Part shown: positions 1 through 7,955 of the stretch, piece after piece
Layout: each line of letters starts with the position of its first letter
Numbering within the stretch: the first letter of the stretch is position 1
NCBI RefSeq assembly: GCF_015680705.1
Contig: NZ_JADNYP010000003.1
Location: 285,490-349,489, forward strand
DNA: 64,000 bases
DNA from: Pseudomonas fulva
GTDB lineage: Bacteria; Pseudomonadota; Gammaproteobacteria; Pseudomonadales; Pseudomonadaceae
Reading direction: 5' to 3'
Made by a program: the position numbers and the translations under genes
The notes under the pieces: generated by a model
What the model saw: the letters and a program-made list of their open reading frames with translations, nothing else
What the model was told of the DNA's origin: nothing
Databases searched by the model: none

Positions 1-192
1 GGTGGTGATGGAGGACAGCAGTACCCAGAGCAGGACCTGCAGGTCCAGTTGCAGGCTCGGCACGGCAAGGGCGACCAGCGCGACCAGCACGGCCCCGATG
101 CCGAACCAGAGGATGAAGAAGGTCGGCAGGGCCAGCTCGAGCACGATCAGTGCGAAGCCGAAGACCAGCCAGACCCACCATTGCATTTCCAT
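1..192 (-). CDS. NfeD-like membrane protein (5' part, runs off the window)
   Basis: Only the first 64 codons are inside the window; the rest lies to the left. The visible protein begins MEMQWWVWLVFG and is almost entirely hydrophobic, with two or three closely packed membrane segments (about residues 5-25, 26-42 and 48-64). This layout and the aromatic-rich start are typical of the short NfeD/YbbK family (about 145-155 residues, membrane helices then a cytoplasmic OB fold). Members usually sit next to an SPFH/stomatin-like gene and are thought to help organise membrane microdomains. The ATG at 192 has a GGAAAG element upstream; an in-frame ATG at 186 is an alternative. The OB domain cannot be seen, so the family call rests on the N-terminus alone. 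Confidence 0.6.
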   Translation of the reverse strand, partial: MEMQWWVWLVFGFALIVLELALPTFFILWFGIGAVLVALVALAVPSLQLDLQVLLWVLLSSITT

Positions 193-285
193 AGGGGACT
201 TTCCATGTGGGGGAGCGAAGTGTATGGCAGGGTAAAGGCCGATAGCCATTCAGGCGAGTCCCGATGGCTTGTAGGCACTTTCACC

Positions 286-305
286 GCAGGCGTCGATCCG
301 CCTGC
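286..305 (-). terminator. Hairpin between cobK and the NfeD-like gene
   Basis: A perfect 7-bp inverted repeat (GCAGGCG / CGCCTGC, loop of 6) lies in the 125-bp gap just after the cobK stop. No T-run follows on either strand, so it may be an attenuating hairpin or an RNA 3' end stabiliser and not a classical terminator. Confidence 0.3.
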
Positions 306-317
306 CAGGCCGCATGC

Positions 318-1037
318 CTAAAGCCCCAGCGCGTGCGACAGCGTCTCGACCTCGAAGAATTCCCGGTCTACCTCAGGCAGCCGCGGTCGGCTGAGCACCA
401 GCACCGGGACACCCCGTTCACGCGCGACCTCGAGCTTCGGCTCGGTCGCGCTGCTACCGCTGTTCTTGCTGACCAGCACGTCGATCCGTCGGCTTTCGAA
501 CAGCATGCGTTCATCTTCGATACGGAACGGCCCCCGTGCGCCGATCACTTCGCAGCGGGCATTGCCGGGACAAGCCTCGAGGGCACGCAGCGTCCAGAAC
601 TGGTGCGTCGGGATCTGCTCGAGGTGCTGCAGGGGTTCCCGGCCGAGGGTGAACAAAGGGCGCCGGAAGACGGCCAGGGCCTGGCTCAGTTGCGCCCAGT
701 CCGCGACTTCGCGCCAGTCGTCGCCCGGCTGCGGCTTCCAGGCAGAGCGGCGCAGGGCCCAGCAGGGAATGCCCAGCGCTGCCGCGGCCTGGGCTGCGTT
801 GCGGCTGATCTGTGCGGCATACGGATGAGTGGCGTCGACCAGTAGGCCGATGCCAGCCTGGCGCAGGTACGCGGCCAGGCCGTCGGCACCGCCATAGCCA
901 CCGACCCGTACCTGGCAGGCCAGGTCTTGCGGCACCCGACCGATCCCGGCCAGGCTGTAGACATGCTGGGGGCCGAGACGGCGGGCGATGGCCAGCGCTT
1001 CGGCGACGCCGCCAAGCAGCAGGATGCGCAGGCTCAT
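318..1037 (-). CDS. cobK: Precorrin-6A reductase CobK
   Basis: CobK reduces precorrin-6A to precorrin-6B with NADPH during corrin ring synthesis in the cytoplasm. The 239-residue protein has the expected length. It starts with a nucleotide-binding strand-loop ([15 protein letters not shown]) and carries the family signature DATHPYA near residue 68, followed by ISRNAAQAA. The start ATG overlaps the stop of cbiD by 4 bp (1034-1037), so it is translationally coupled as the last gene of the leftward cobL-cbiD-cobK operon. CbiJ, the anaerobic-pathway counterpart, belongs to the same family; the neighbouring cobG argues for the aerobic substrate. Confidence 0.93.
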   Translation of the reverse strand: MSLRILLLGGVAEALAIARRLGPQHVYSLAGIGRVPQDLACQVRVGGYGGADGLAAYLRQAGIGLLVDATHPYAAQISRNAAQAAAALGIPCWALRRSAWKPQPGDDWREVADWAQLSQALAVFRRPLFTLGREPLQHLEQIPTHQFWTLRALEACPGNARCEVIGARGPFRIEDERMLFESRRIDVLVSKNSGSSATEPKLEVARERGVPVLVLSRPRLPEVDREFFEVETLSHALGL

Positions 1038-2128
1038 CGCCCAGCCGCCTGGCCGACGACGCCCCCTTGGCGGTCGATGGCGAAGACCTCGACCCGCACT
1101 GTCGCCGGCACCACGCCACGGGCCACTTGCAGGGCCCGGGCGCAGACCGCGTCGCCGAGCCCGATGCCCGCCGCATGGGCAAGCGCCAGGGCCTGCTGGC
1201 TGGTATTGGCGTGGGTGATGGCCGCTTGCAGCGCGCTATCGCCGCCGAGCTGGGCTGCCCATTCGGCCAGTTGCGGCAGGTCGATGCTCGAGTGCCGGCT
1301 GTGCAGGTCCATGTGTCCGGCGGCCAGCTTGCTGATCTTGCCGAAACCGCCGCACAGGCTCAGGCGAGCCACGGGCACCTTGCGCAGGTGCTTGAGCACC
1401 GCGCCGACGAAGTCGCCCATTTCGATCAGGGCGATCTCCGGCAGGTCGTAGAGCCGGCGCATGGTGTCCTCGCTGGCGTTGCCCGTGCATGCGGCAATAT
1501 GCTGGTAGCCGTTGGTGTGGGCCACGTCGATGCCTTGCTGGATCGAGGCGATATAGGCGGCGCAGGAGAACGGCCTGACGATGCCGCTGGTTCCGAGAAT
1601 CGACAGGCCACCGATGATCCCCAGGCGCGGATTCATGGTCTTGAGCGCCAACCGTTCGCCGTCGCGAACGTTGATTGTGACTTCGAAGCCCCCCGCATGA
1701 TCATGCTCGTCGGCCAGCCGCTGCAGGTGTTCGCTGATCATCCGCCGGGGCACCGGGTTGATCGCCGGCTCCCCCACCGCCAGTACCAGCCCGGGGCGCG
1801 TCACGGTGCCTACGCCTTCGCCTGCCAGGAAGCGGATGCCGGGCGTCGTGGTCAGGCGCACCTGGCTGTAGAGCAAGGCACCGTGGGTGACATCCGGATC
1901 GTCGCCAGCATCCTTCAAGGTGCCGGCCTCGGCCTGTTCGCCGGCGCGGCGGCAGAACTCCAGGCGCATCTGTACCTGCCGGCCCTTGGGCAGGGTGATA
2001 CGCACGGCATCGCTGCTCAGGCCGGTGAGCAGCAGGCGCGCCGCCGCCAGGCTGGTGGCCGTCGCGCAGCTGCCGGTGGTCAGGCCGCTGCGCAGCGGCG
2101 CGGCGCGTTCCTGGGTTTCCTCACGCAT
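1034..2128 (-). CDS. cbiD: Cobalt-precorrin-5B C(1)-methyltransferase CbiD
   Basis: CbiD methylates C-1 of the corrin precursor and accompanies loss of the C-20 fragment in the anaerobic pathway. The 364-residue protein shows the family N-terminal signature [18 protein letters not shown] (about residues 12-29), the [13 protein letters not shown] block and a glycine-rich GTSGIVRP segment. It overlaps cobL by 8 bp upstream and cobK by 4 bp downstream, which indicates one operon. Its presence beside aerobic-type genes is characteristic of pseudomonads, which lack CobF, so CbiD presumably does the C-1 methylation there. That substitution is inference from gene content. Confidence 0.93.
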   Translation of the reverse strand: MREETQERAAPLRSGLTTGSCATATSLAAARLLLTGLSSDAVRITLPKGRQVQMRLEFCRRAGEQAEAGTLKDAGDDPDVTHGALLYSQVRLTTTPGIRFLAGEGVGTVTRPGLVLAVGEPAINPVPRRMISEHLQRLADEHDHAGGFEVTINVRDGERLALKTMNPRLGIIGGLSILGTSGIVRPFSCAAYIASIQQGIDVAHTNGYQHIAACTGNASEDTMRRLYDLPEIALIEMGDFVGAVLKHLRKVPVARLSLCGGFGKISKLAAGHMDLHSRHSSIDLPQLAEWAAQLGGDSALQAAITHANTSQQALALAHAAGIGLGDAVCARALQVARGVVPATVRVEVFAIDRQGGVVGQAAGR

Positions 2129-3332
2129 CGCTTGGCTTCACCACGTCCAGCAGGGTGATCGGCAACGCCTGACGCCAGGTGTCGAAGCTGCCCAGTGGCT
2201 GGGCCTGGGCGACATGCAGGCGAGTAAGCTCGCCGCCGTGCAGCTCGCGCCAGCGGGCCAGGGTCAGTTCGCTCTGCAGGGTCACCGCATTGGCGACCAG
2301 CCGCCCGCCGGGGCGCAGCCGCTCCCAGCACAGGGGCAACACGCCTTCGCGGGTGACGCCACCACCGATGAAGATGGCATCGGGACGCTCGAGCGTCTGC
2401 AGAGCGTGTGGCGCGCTGCCCCGGACCAGATGCAGGCCAGGCACGCCGAGCTGATCGCGGTTGTGCTCGATCAGCGCCTGGCGCCCTGCGTCGGCTTCGA
2501 TGGCCAGGGCCCGGCAGCTGGGGTGGGCACGCATCCATTCGATCGCGATCGAACCGCAGCCTGCGCCCACGTCCCAGAGCAGTTCGCCCGGGCGTGGCGC
2601 CAGGCGTGCCAGGGTGATGGCGCGGATGTCCCGCTTGGTCAGCTGGCCATCGTGGCGAAAGGCACTGTCGGGCAAGCCGCAAGCCAACGAGGCCAAGGCT
2701 GCGTGAGGCGTGGCCCGGCATTCGAGGGCCACCAGGTTGAGCGCCGCGACCGGTTCATCGGGCCAGTCTTCGGCGCTGGCTTGCAGGTGACGTTCGAGAG
2801 CGCCGCCCAGGTGCTCGAACACATGCATCCGGCTCGGCCCGAAGCCGCGTTCGCGCAACAGCCCGGCGATGGCGGCAGGACTGCCAGCGTCGTTGCTCAG
2901 CAGCAGCAGACGCCTGCCGTCGAACAGTTGGGCATTGAGCAGCGCCAGCGGACGGGCGACCAGCGAGACCACCGGCACATCCTGCAGCGCCCAGCCCAGC
3001 CGCGCGGCGGCCAGTGTGCAGGACGACGGCGCGGGGAACACCTGCATCTCGTCGCTGCCAACCTGGCGCGCCAGGCTGGCCCCGACCCCATGGAGCATCG
3101 GGTCCCCGCTGGCCAGCACGCATACCGGTTCGCCGCGCAGTGCCAGGACCGCAGCGAGGGAGAACGGGCTTGGCCAGGCCAGGCGTCGCGCGCTCACGCA
3201 ACGCGGCAGCAAGTCCAACTGGCGGGAGCTGCCAAAGACCTGCGAGGCGCCCAGCAACGCTCGTCGGGCCTGCTTGCCCAGGCCGCTGAAACCGTCTTCT
3301 CCGATACCCACCACCGTCAGCCAGGGTGTCAT
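2121..3332 (-). CDS. cobL: Precorrin-6Y C5,15-methyltransferase (decarboxylating) CobL
   Basis: CobL is a fusion of two methyltransferases: the N-terminal CbiE-type half methylates C-5 and the C-terminal CbiT-type half methylates C-15 with decarboxylation of the C-12 acetate. The N-terminal half begins [13 protein letters not shown] and carries the tetrapyrrole methylase fold to about residue 200. The C-terminal half has the SAM-binding motif [16 protein letters not shown]. The frame stays open further upstream, but ATG 3332 is chosen because GATGAGG lies just before it and the 403-residue product matches the family. First gene of the leftward cob operon, divergent from cobG. Confidence 0.93.
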   Translation of the reverse strand: MTPWLTVVGIGEDGFSGLGKQARRALLGASQVFGSSRQLDLLPRCVSARRLAWPSPFSLAAVLALRGEPVCVLASGDPMLHGVGASLARQVGSDEMQVFPAPSSCTLAAARLGWALQDVPVVSLVARPLALLNAQLFDGRRLLLLSNDAGSPAAIAGLLRERGFGPSRMHVFEHLGGALERHLQASAEDWPDEPVAALNLVALECRATPHAALASLACGLPDSAFRHDGQLTKRDIRAITLARLAPRPGELLWDVGAGCGSIAIEWMRAHPSCRALAIEADAGRQALIEHNRDQLGVPGLHLVRGSAPHALQTLERPDAIFIGGGVTREGVLPLCWERLRPGGRLVANAVTLQSELTLARWRELHGGELTRLHVAQAQPLGSFDTWRQALPITLLDVVKPSDA

Positions 3333-3510
3333 TGCATACCTCATCCACCATGTGAAAAGCGCATTGCCGGCAGGATCGCTGGGCCGGGCGCCAGGACACG
3401 GGCCACTTCCCGATTCGTCATCACGTTCGATCGCCGGCTTTTCATGCAAGCGAGCAAAGCAGGCATAATACCGTGCCTTCTACACTGAAGTGCTCTTTCA
3501 CGATTGTCGG

Positions 3511-4836
3511 ATGCCCTCCTTGAAGCCGGTCCCGCCCCCAGCTGTATCGCCTCGTCCCTCGGCCTGCCCGGGGTTGTGGCGCATCGTCGCCGCCCGTGAC
3601 GGCGGGATCTGCCGCATCAAGCTGCCCGGCGGCCTGCTGCTGGCCGACCAGGCCGATGCGGTGGCCCTGGCCGCGCAGCGCTTCGCGGGCGGCCTGATCG
3701 AGGCCACCAACCGAGGCAACTTGCAGATCCGTGGCATCGGCCACGATCATCGCGGCCTGGTCGAACACCTGTTGGCTGCCGGGCTGGGGCCACGCGAGGC
3801 GGCCGGCGACGATGTGCGCAACCTCATGCTCAGCCCGCTGGCCGGTGTCGATCCGCAGATGCGCTTCGATGCCCGGCCCCTGGCTGCGCAGATTCTCGCC
3901 ATGCTGGAGGGCACGCCGCGCCTCCACGCGTTGTCGGCCAAGTTCGCCGTGCAGCTCGATGGCGGCGAGGGGCTGGCGATGCTCGAGCATCCCCATGACC
4001 TCTGGCTGTCGGCGCTGGAGCTCGACCAGCAGATCTGGCTGGCGTTCGGCCTGGCCGGCTGTCCCGGCCGCGACCGGCCGGTCGGGGCGGTGCCGCTGGC
4101 CGCCGGGCTAGCGCTGGTGCGCGCGGTGCTGGAGCGCTTCCTCATGCTTGCCACGCCTGAACAGACGCGTATGCGCCAGTTGCTCGAGACCTGCACCGTC
4201 GAGACGTTCGTCGCCGGGCTGGATCTGCCGCTGCGCCGTGACGAAGGGGTACTGCGCTGGCAGCGCGGCAAGGCGTCGAGCCCTTGGCTCGGCGTGCTTC
4301 CCCAGCGCCAGGGCATGGCTCTGGGCGTGGCACCACCGCTGGGGCGCCTCGAACCGGCCATGCTGCGTGGCCTGGCGCGAATCGCGCGCGAGGTGGGAGA
4401 CGGCAGCCTGCGCCTGAGTCCCTGGCAGAGCCTGGTGCTGACCAATCTCGACCCGGCCGGCCTGGCCGAGGCAGGCGAGCAGCTACGCCGGCTCGGGCTG
4501 CTCTGCGAAGCGACAGCGCCATTGGCGCGCCTGACTGCCTGCACGGGCTCGCGTGGCTGCGCCAAGGGACTGGCCGACACCAAGAACGATGCCGTGGTGC
4601 TGTCGAGCCTGCTGCGCGGCGGTGGGGCCGGCAGCGTCCATCTCAGCGGCTGCCCGCGTTCCTGCGCCGCCGCGCATGTCGCCCCGGCGACCTTGCTGGC
4701 CCGCTCGCCGGGCCGCTATGACCTGTACCTGCGCGATGCGCGCCTGTCTGGCTTCGGAGCCTTGCGCGCACGCAACCTTACCTTGAAAGAAGCAGGCGCC
4801 ATGCTCGACCTGCCGACGGAGCACCTTGATGATTGA
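3511..4836 (+). CDS. cobG: Precorrin-3B synthase CobG
   Basis: CobG is the oxygen-dependent monooxygenase that converts precorrin-3A to precorrin-3B, the reaction that defines the aerobic B12 route. It belongs to the nitrite/sulfite reductase fold. The Fe-S ligand pattern is clear: C344-x5-C350 (CTGSRGC) and C381-x3-C385 (SGCPRSC). The N-terminal ferredoxin-like part contains EATNRGNLQIRG. The ATG at 3511 gives 441 residues; a GTG at 3490 in frame would add 7. Neither has a strong ribosome-binding site, so the start is uncertain. The stop overlaps cobH, showing an operon cobG-cobH-cobI-cobJ. Confidence 0.93.
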   Translation: MPSLKPVPPPAVSPRPSACPGLWRIVAARDGGICRIKLPGGLLLADQADAVALAAQRFAGGLIEATNRGNLQIRGIGHDHRGLVEHLLAAGLGPREAAGDDVRNLMLSPLAGVDPQMRFDARPLAAQILAMLEGTPRLHALSAKFAVQLDGGEGLAMLEHPHDLWLSALELDQQIWLAFGLAGCPGRDRPVGAVPLAAGLALVRAVLERFLMLATPEQTRMRQLLETCTVETFVAGLDLPLRRDEGVLRWQRGKASSPWLGVLPQRQGMALGVAPPLGRLEPAMLRGLARIAREVGDGSLRLSPWQSLVLTNLDPAGLAEAGEQLRRLGLLCEATAPLARLTACTGSRGCAKGLADTKNDAVVLSSLLRGGGAGSVHLSGCPRSCAAAHVAPATLLARSPGRYDLYLRDARLSGFGALRARNLTLKEAGAMLDLPTEHLDD

Positions 4837-5455
4837 CTACATCCGCGATGGTCAGGAGATCTATCGCAATTCCTTTCGCATCATTCGCGAGGAGGCCCGG
4901 CTCGAGCGGATCCCCGCCGACCTCGAGAAGCTTGCCGTGCGGGTGATCCACGCCTGCGGCATGGTCGAGGCGATCGATGGCCTGCAGTTCTCCGAGGGAG
5001 CCGGCAAGGCAGGGCGCGAGGCCTTGGCCCAGGGCGCGCCGATCCTCTGCGATGCGCACATGGTCGCCGAAGGCATCACCCGTGCCCGCTTGCCGGCGAA
5101 CAATGCGGTGATCTGCACCTTGCGCGATCCGCGGGTGCCGGAGATGGCCCGCAGGGCAGGCAACACGCGCTCCGCGGTCGCCCTGGAACTGTGGCGTGAG
5201 CACCTCGAAGGCAGCGTGGTGGTGATCGGCAACGCGCCGACAGCGTTGTTCTACCTGCTCGAGATGCTCGACGCCGGGGCGCCCAGGCCGGCCTTGATCC
5301 TGGGCTTTCCAGTAGGCTTCGTCGGCGCTGCCGAGTCCAAGGCGATGCTGGCCGCCGATAGCCGCGCGGTGCCTTTCGTGATCATGCAGGGCCGCCTGGG
5401 CGGCAGCGCCATGGCGGCCGCCGCGGTCAATGCCTTGGCCACGGAGGTGGAATGA
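4826..5455 (+). CDS. cobH: Precorrin-8X methylmutase CobH
   Basis: CobH moves the methyl group from C-11 to C-12, turning precorrin-8X into hydrogenobyrinate. The 209-residue protein is of standard length and carries the catalytic histidine in VIHACGMVE (H41, matching the family's His near position 43) and the glycine-rich end [24 protein letters not shown] block. It starts 11 bp inside cobG and ends 4 bp inside cobI, so the four rightward genes are tightly coupled. Confidence 0.95.
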   Translation: MMIDYIRDGQEIYRNSFRIIREEARLERIPADLEKLAVRVIHACGMVEAIDGLQFSEGAGKAGREALAQGAPILCDAHMVAEGITRARLPANNAVICTLRDPRVPEMARRAGNTRSAVALELWREHLEGSVVVIGNAPTALFYLLEMLDAGAPRPALILGFPVGFVGAAESKAMLAADSRAVPFVIMQGRLGGSAMAAAAVNALATEVE

Positions 5456-6186
5456 TGTCGCCACGTGGACGGCTGTTCGGCCTGGGCGTCGGCCCCGGTG
5501 ATCCGGAACTGATCACGGTGAAGGCCCTGCGCCTGTTGCGCGAGGCCCCGGTGGTGGCGTACTTCGTCGCCAAGGGCAAGCGCGGCAACGCCTTCGGCAT
5601 CATCGAGGCGCACCTGCAGGCCGAGCAGACCCTGCTGCCGCTGGTCTACCCGGTTACCACCGAGGTCCTGCCAGCACCGTTGTCCTACGAACAGGTGATC
5701 AGCGACTTCTACGACCAGGCTGGTCTGGAGGTGGCAGCGCACCTGGATGCCGGGCGTGACGTGGCGGTGATCTGCGAGGGCGATCCGTTCTTCTATGGGT
5801 CCTACATGTACCTGCACGATCGTCTGGCGCAGCGCTATGAGGCCTGCGTGGTACCGGGTGTCTGCTCGATGCTCGGCGGTGCTTCGGTACTGGGTGCGCC
5901 GCTGGTCTATCGCAACCAGAGCCTGTCGGTGCTTTCGGGCGTGCTGGAGCATGACGAGCTCAAGCGGCGCCTGGCCGACGCCGACGCGGCAGTGGTGATG
6001 AAGCTGGGTCGCAACTTCCACAAGGTCCGCCAAGTGCTGGTCGAGCTGGGGCTGGCGCAGCGAGCGCTGTATGTCGAGCGGGCGACCATGGGCAACCAGA
6101 AGATCGTCCCGCTCGACCAGGTCGATCCACAATCGTCGCCGTATTTCTCGCTGATCATCGTACCGGGGGAAAAATGGCAGGGATGA
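5452..6186 (+). CDS. cobI: Precorrin-2 C20-methyltransferase CobI
   Basis: CobI uses S-adenosylmethionine to methylate C-20 of precorrin-2, giving precorrin-3A. The 244-residue protein begins with the tetrapyrrole methylase signature [13 protein letters not shown] (about residues 10-22), has [13 protein letters not shown] in the middle (the second family signature) and [12 protein letters not shown] after it. Two ATG codons open the frame (5452, 5455); the first overlaps the cobH stop. It shares 13 bp with cobJ downstream. Confidence 0.95.
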   Translation: MMSPRGRLFGLGVGPGDPELITVKALRLLREAPVVAYFVAKGKRGNAFGIIEAHLQAEQTLLPLVYPVTTEVLPAPLSYEQVISDFYDQAGLEVAAHLDAGRDVAVICEGDPFFYGSYMYLHDRLAQRYEACVVPGVCSMLGGASVLGAPLVYRNQSLSVLSGVLEHDELKRRLADADAAVVMKLGRNFHKVRQVLVELGLAQRALYVERATMGNQKIVPLDQVDPQSSPYFSLIIVPGEKWQG

Positions 6187-7886
6187 GCATGCACAAGGCA
6201 CCTGCCATCATCGTGCTGGGTCAAGGCGGGCTGGCCACGGCCCGGCGGCTCCAGGCGCTCTACCCCCAGGCTCGGGTCCACGGTCTGCAAGGCCGCGTCG
6301 AAGGCGCCGACAGCACCTACGCTTCATTCGGCGAAACCCTGCGCGCCTTGTACCGGCAGGACACGCCGATCATCGCTTTGTGCGCGGCGGGGATCGTCAT
6401 TCGTAGCTTGGCCGGCCTGCTGAGCGAGAAGGGCAGCGAGCCGCCCGTGCTGGCGGTGGCCGAGGATGGCAGCGCCGTGGTGCCTTTGTTGGGCGGGCTG
6501 GGCGGGGTCAATGGCATGGCCCGACAGATCGGCGCCGAGCTCGATGTATCCGCAGCCATCACCACCAGTGGCGAGTTGCGTTTCGGCACCTGCCTGCTCA
6601 ATCCGCCACCAGGCTATGTCCTGGCGGACCTGGAGCAGGGCAAGCGGTTCGTCTCCGACCTGCTGGCTGGCGAAGACGTGCGCATCGAAGGCCAGGCACC
6701 GTGGCTCGAGCAGGCGCGCCTGCCAGCCAGCGAAGCCGCCCGGCGTACCATCCGTGTCAGTCACCAGGCGCATCCGGCGAGCCGCGAGCAGCTGTTGATC
6801 CATCCGCGCACGGTGGTGGTGAGCATCGAGGCCGGCGTGCCGGAGCCGGCGCGAAGCGTGCAAGCGGCACTCGAGGCCCAGGGCATCGCCCAGGCCTCGC
6901 TGGCCTGCCTGCTGGCTGGCGAACGGCAGATGGCCGATTCGCAGCTACGGCAGGCGGCCCAGGCACTTGGCACGGCGTTACGTTTCGTTCCCGAACGGCC
7001 GTCCGTCGAGCACTGGCTGCGCCAGGCCATGCCCGCTGGCCAGTCGCTGCCAAGCGCTGTGCCAGGCCTGGGCCTGGGCGTGGCTGCGGTGCCGGTCGAC
7101 CCAAGTGGCATTGGCCGCGCGCGTGGCCGGCTGGCGGTCATTGGCCTGGGGCCAGGCGCGACCGAGTTCATGGTGCCCGCGGTCAAGGCTGAACTGGCGC
7201 GTGCCCAGGACGTGCTCGGCTATGAGACCTACGTGCGCATGGCCGGGCCGTTTCGTGACGACCAGGTGCTGCATTGCACCGACAACCGCGAGGAAATGCA
7301 GCGCGCCCGGCACGCCTTCGAGTTGGCGGCGCAAGGGCGTTCGGTGGTGGTGGTGTCGTCTGGCGATCCGGGCGTGTTCGCCATGGCAGCTGCCGTCATG
7401 GAAGCCTTGCATGAGTCGGACGATCCGGCCTGGCACCGGGTCGAGCTGGAGGTGCTGCCTGGCGTTTCCGCTTCGCTGGCCACGGCCGCGCTGGCAGGGG
7501 CGCCGCTGGGGCATGACTTCTGCGTCATGTCGCTTTCGGACAATCTCAAACCCTGGTCGATCATCGAGACACGCCTGGCGCTGGCGGCCCAGGCCGACCT
7601 GGCGCTGGCCTTCTACAATCCGATCTCCCGCGCCCGGCCCTGGCAGCTGGGCAAGGCCCTGGACGTGGTGCGCCGTCATCGGGACCCAGCGACGCCGGTC
7701 GTGCTCGGCCGCGATGTCGGCCGGCCAGCCCAGGCGCTGCGGGTGGTCAGTCTGGGCGAGCTGGCGCCGGAAATGGTCGACATGCGGACCATGGTGCTGG
7801 TCGGCTCCTCGACCACCTGTGCCTTCGAGCGCGTCGGTGGTGGCAGCTGGGTATACACGCCTCGCTGGTACGGCAGCAAACCCTGA
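6174..7886 (+). CDS. cobJ: CbiG-like domain fused to precorrin-3B C17-methyltransferase CobJ
   Basis: The C-terminal half (about residues 320-560) is CobJ, which methylates C-17 of precorrin-3B with ring contraction; it starts [20 protein letters not shown] and carries [17 protein letters not shown] and [13 protein letters not shown]. The first ~300 residues are not part of ordinary Cob[15 protein letters not shown] and [15 protein letters not shown] match the N-terminal domain of CbiG, and residues ~215-290 look like the CbiG C-terminal/CobE domain. CbiG opens the ring-A lactone in the anaerobic pathway. At 570 residues the protein is about twice the size of stand-alone CobJ. In-frame ATGs at 6174, 6183 and 6189 compete as start. 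Confidence 0.93.
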   Translation: MAGMSMHKAPAIIVLGQGGLATARRLQALYPQARVHGLQGRVEGADSTYASFGETLRALYRQDTPIIALCAAGIVIRSLAGLLSEKGSEPPVLAVAEDGSAVVPLLGGLGGVNGMARQIGAELDVSAAITTSGELRFGTCLLNPPPGYVLADLEQGKRFVSDLLAGEDVRIEGQAPWLEQARLPASEAARRTIRVSHQAHPASREQLLIHPRTVVVSIEAGVPEPARSVQAALEAQGIAQASLACLLAGERQMADSQLRQAAQALGTALRFVPERPSVEHWLRQAMPAGQSLPSAVPGLGLGVAAVPVDPSGIGRARGRLAVIGLGPGATEFMVPAVKAELARAQDVLGYETYVRMAGPFRDDQVLHCTDNREEMQRARHAFELAAQGRSVVVVSSGDPGVFAMAAAVMEALHESDDPAWHRVELEVLPGVSASLATAALAGAPLGHDFCVMSLSDNLKPWSIIETRLALAAQADLALAFYNPISRARPWQLGKALDVVRRHRDPATPVVLGRDVGRPAQALRVVSLGELAPEMVDMRTMVLVGSSTTCAFERVGGGSWVYTPRWYGSKP

Positions 7887-7922
7887 ACCGAGCCGGGCCC
7901 GGCCGCCTGGCCTGGCCCGCTG

Positions 7923-7949
7923 GCGGGGCGCACGGATTCAAGGCCCCGC
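7923..7949. terminator. Hairpin between convergent cobJ and retS
   Basis: A 7-bp perfect stem (GCGGGGC / GCCCCGC) in the 69-bp gap between two convergent genes, next to a self-complementary GCCGGGCCCGGC at 7892-7903. Very GC-rich and without a T-run; it may act for both directions. Confidence 0.4.
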
Positions 7950-7955
7950 TTGGCC

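Noticed and set aside
3333..3510. Cobalamin riboswitch between cobL and cobG
   Set aside because: The gap is too short for one per side and lacks the conserved B12-box bases; a GCCACTT string is not enough.
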